Source: Acidimicrobiaceae bacterium
Lineage (GTDB): Bacteria > Actinomycetota > Acidimicrobiia > Acidimicrobiales > RAAP-2
Direction: 5' to 3'
Assembly (NCBI GenBank): GCA_025350565.1
Contig: JANXXO010000094.1
Coordinates: 1 to 60,283 of the forward strand
Length of the DNA stretch: 60,283 nucleotides
Position 1 is the first letter of the stretch; every line of letters starts with the position of its first letter. Made by a program: the position numbers and the translations under genes. Shown piece by piece: positions 60,222 to 60,283 of the stretch. The notes under the pieces were generated by a model. It made no database searches. It had not been told where the DNA came from and was given only the letters and a program-made list of their open reading frames with translations.

Positions 60222-60283
60222 GTGAATTTTTCTGGCTTGCCAATTGCTCCTGCCGCCTCGGACCGTAACCGGACCCGGCGGAC
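60222..60283 (+). CDS. Possible start of a gene running off the window
   Basis: A GTG at 60222 opens a frame reading MNFSGLPIAPAASDRNRTRR to the window edge. TAGCGT lies at 60210-60215, exactly 6 nt before it, the leaderless pattern seen elsewhere here. Only about 20 codons are visible, so no function can be given. Confidence 0.3.
   Translation, partial: MNFSGLPIAPAASDRNRTRR

Overview
The window is a gene-dense, high-GC bacterial chromosome segment. Gene order and content point to an actinobacterium, probably of the class Acidimicrobiia; the class is inferred from remembered synteny and no search was run. The evidence is a parS-parA-parB block, a CwlM-like/trxA/trxB/murJ/DUF6049/pcnA block, an ino1-PadR-DUF5318 block and an rpsF-ssb-rpsR-rplI-dnaB block. 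These sit near the replication origin in mycobacteria and relatives. Many genes use GTG or TTG starts and overlap by 1, 4 or 8 nt. Several have a TANNNT hexamer exactly 6 nt before the start codon and no Shine-Dalgarno sequence, which is the mark of leaderless mRNAs.

Layout. 1-2 kb: a perfect parS site, parA, parB and a small DnaA-box cluster. 1.9-9.0 kb (minus strand): one probable operon running DUF6049 protein, murJ, degV, a small membrane protein, trxB, trxA and a CwlM-like protein. 9.0-16.9 kb: pcnA, ino1 with a PadR regulator, DUF5318, panB, then rpsF-ssb-rpsR-rplI and dnaB. 17-27 kb: housekeeping and accessory genes (DUF899, a decayed MFS transporter, an SDR, rlmN, a three-gene 2-oxoacid dehydrogenase operon, bcp, an orphan response regulator, an acetamidase-like enzyme and a secreted protein with eight cysteine-paired repeats).

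28.3-36.2 kb holds an apparently self-contained carbohydrate module: DeoR regulator, BtpA/SgcQ-like protein, FGGY kinase, SDR dehydrogenase and a PotABCD-type ABC transporter. Two matching operators lie 31 bp apart at its promoter. 37.2-41.0 kb is a coupled three-gene operon: GT4 glycosyltransferase, a putative helical-barrel glycosidase-like protein and a GH130-like protein. 41.0-44.4 kb is a bifunctional proline dehydrogenase/P5C dehydrogenase gene whose frame is intact except for one TGA where a Trp is expected. 44.6-48.5 kb carries an isocitrate-dehydrogenase-like gene, a DUF429 gene, a Cys/Met-metabolism PLP enzyme and a second PadR regulator with a 24-bp palindromic operator. 49.3-53.8 kb is an iron-type ABC transporter divergent from a DtxR-family regulator, with a clear iron box inside the transporter promoter. 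53.8-55.4 kb is low in genes and holds a decayed membrane-protein gene and a small acidic protein. 55.4-60.0 kb carries a large catalase and a UvrA paralogue.

The strongest leads are the DeoR-controlled sugar or polyol module, the in-frame TGA in putA, the GT4/GH130 operon, the DtxR regulator with an altered metal site beside its own iron box, and the shared CGATATATCG operator core of the two PadR genes. No CRISPR array, insertion sequence, tRNA or rRNA gene was seen.
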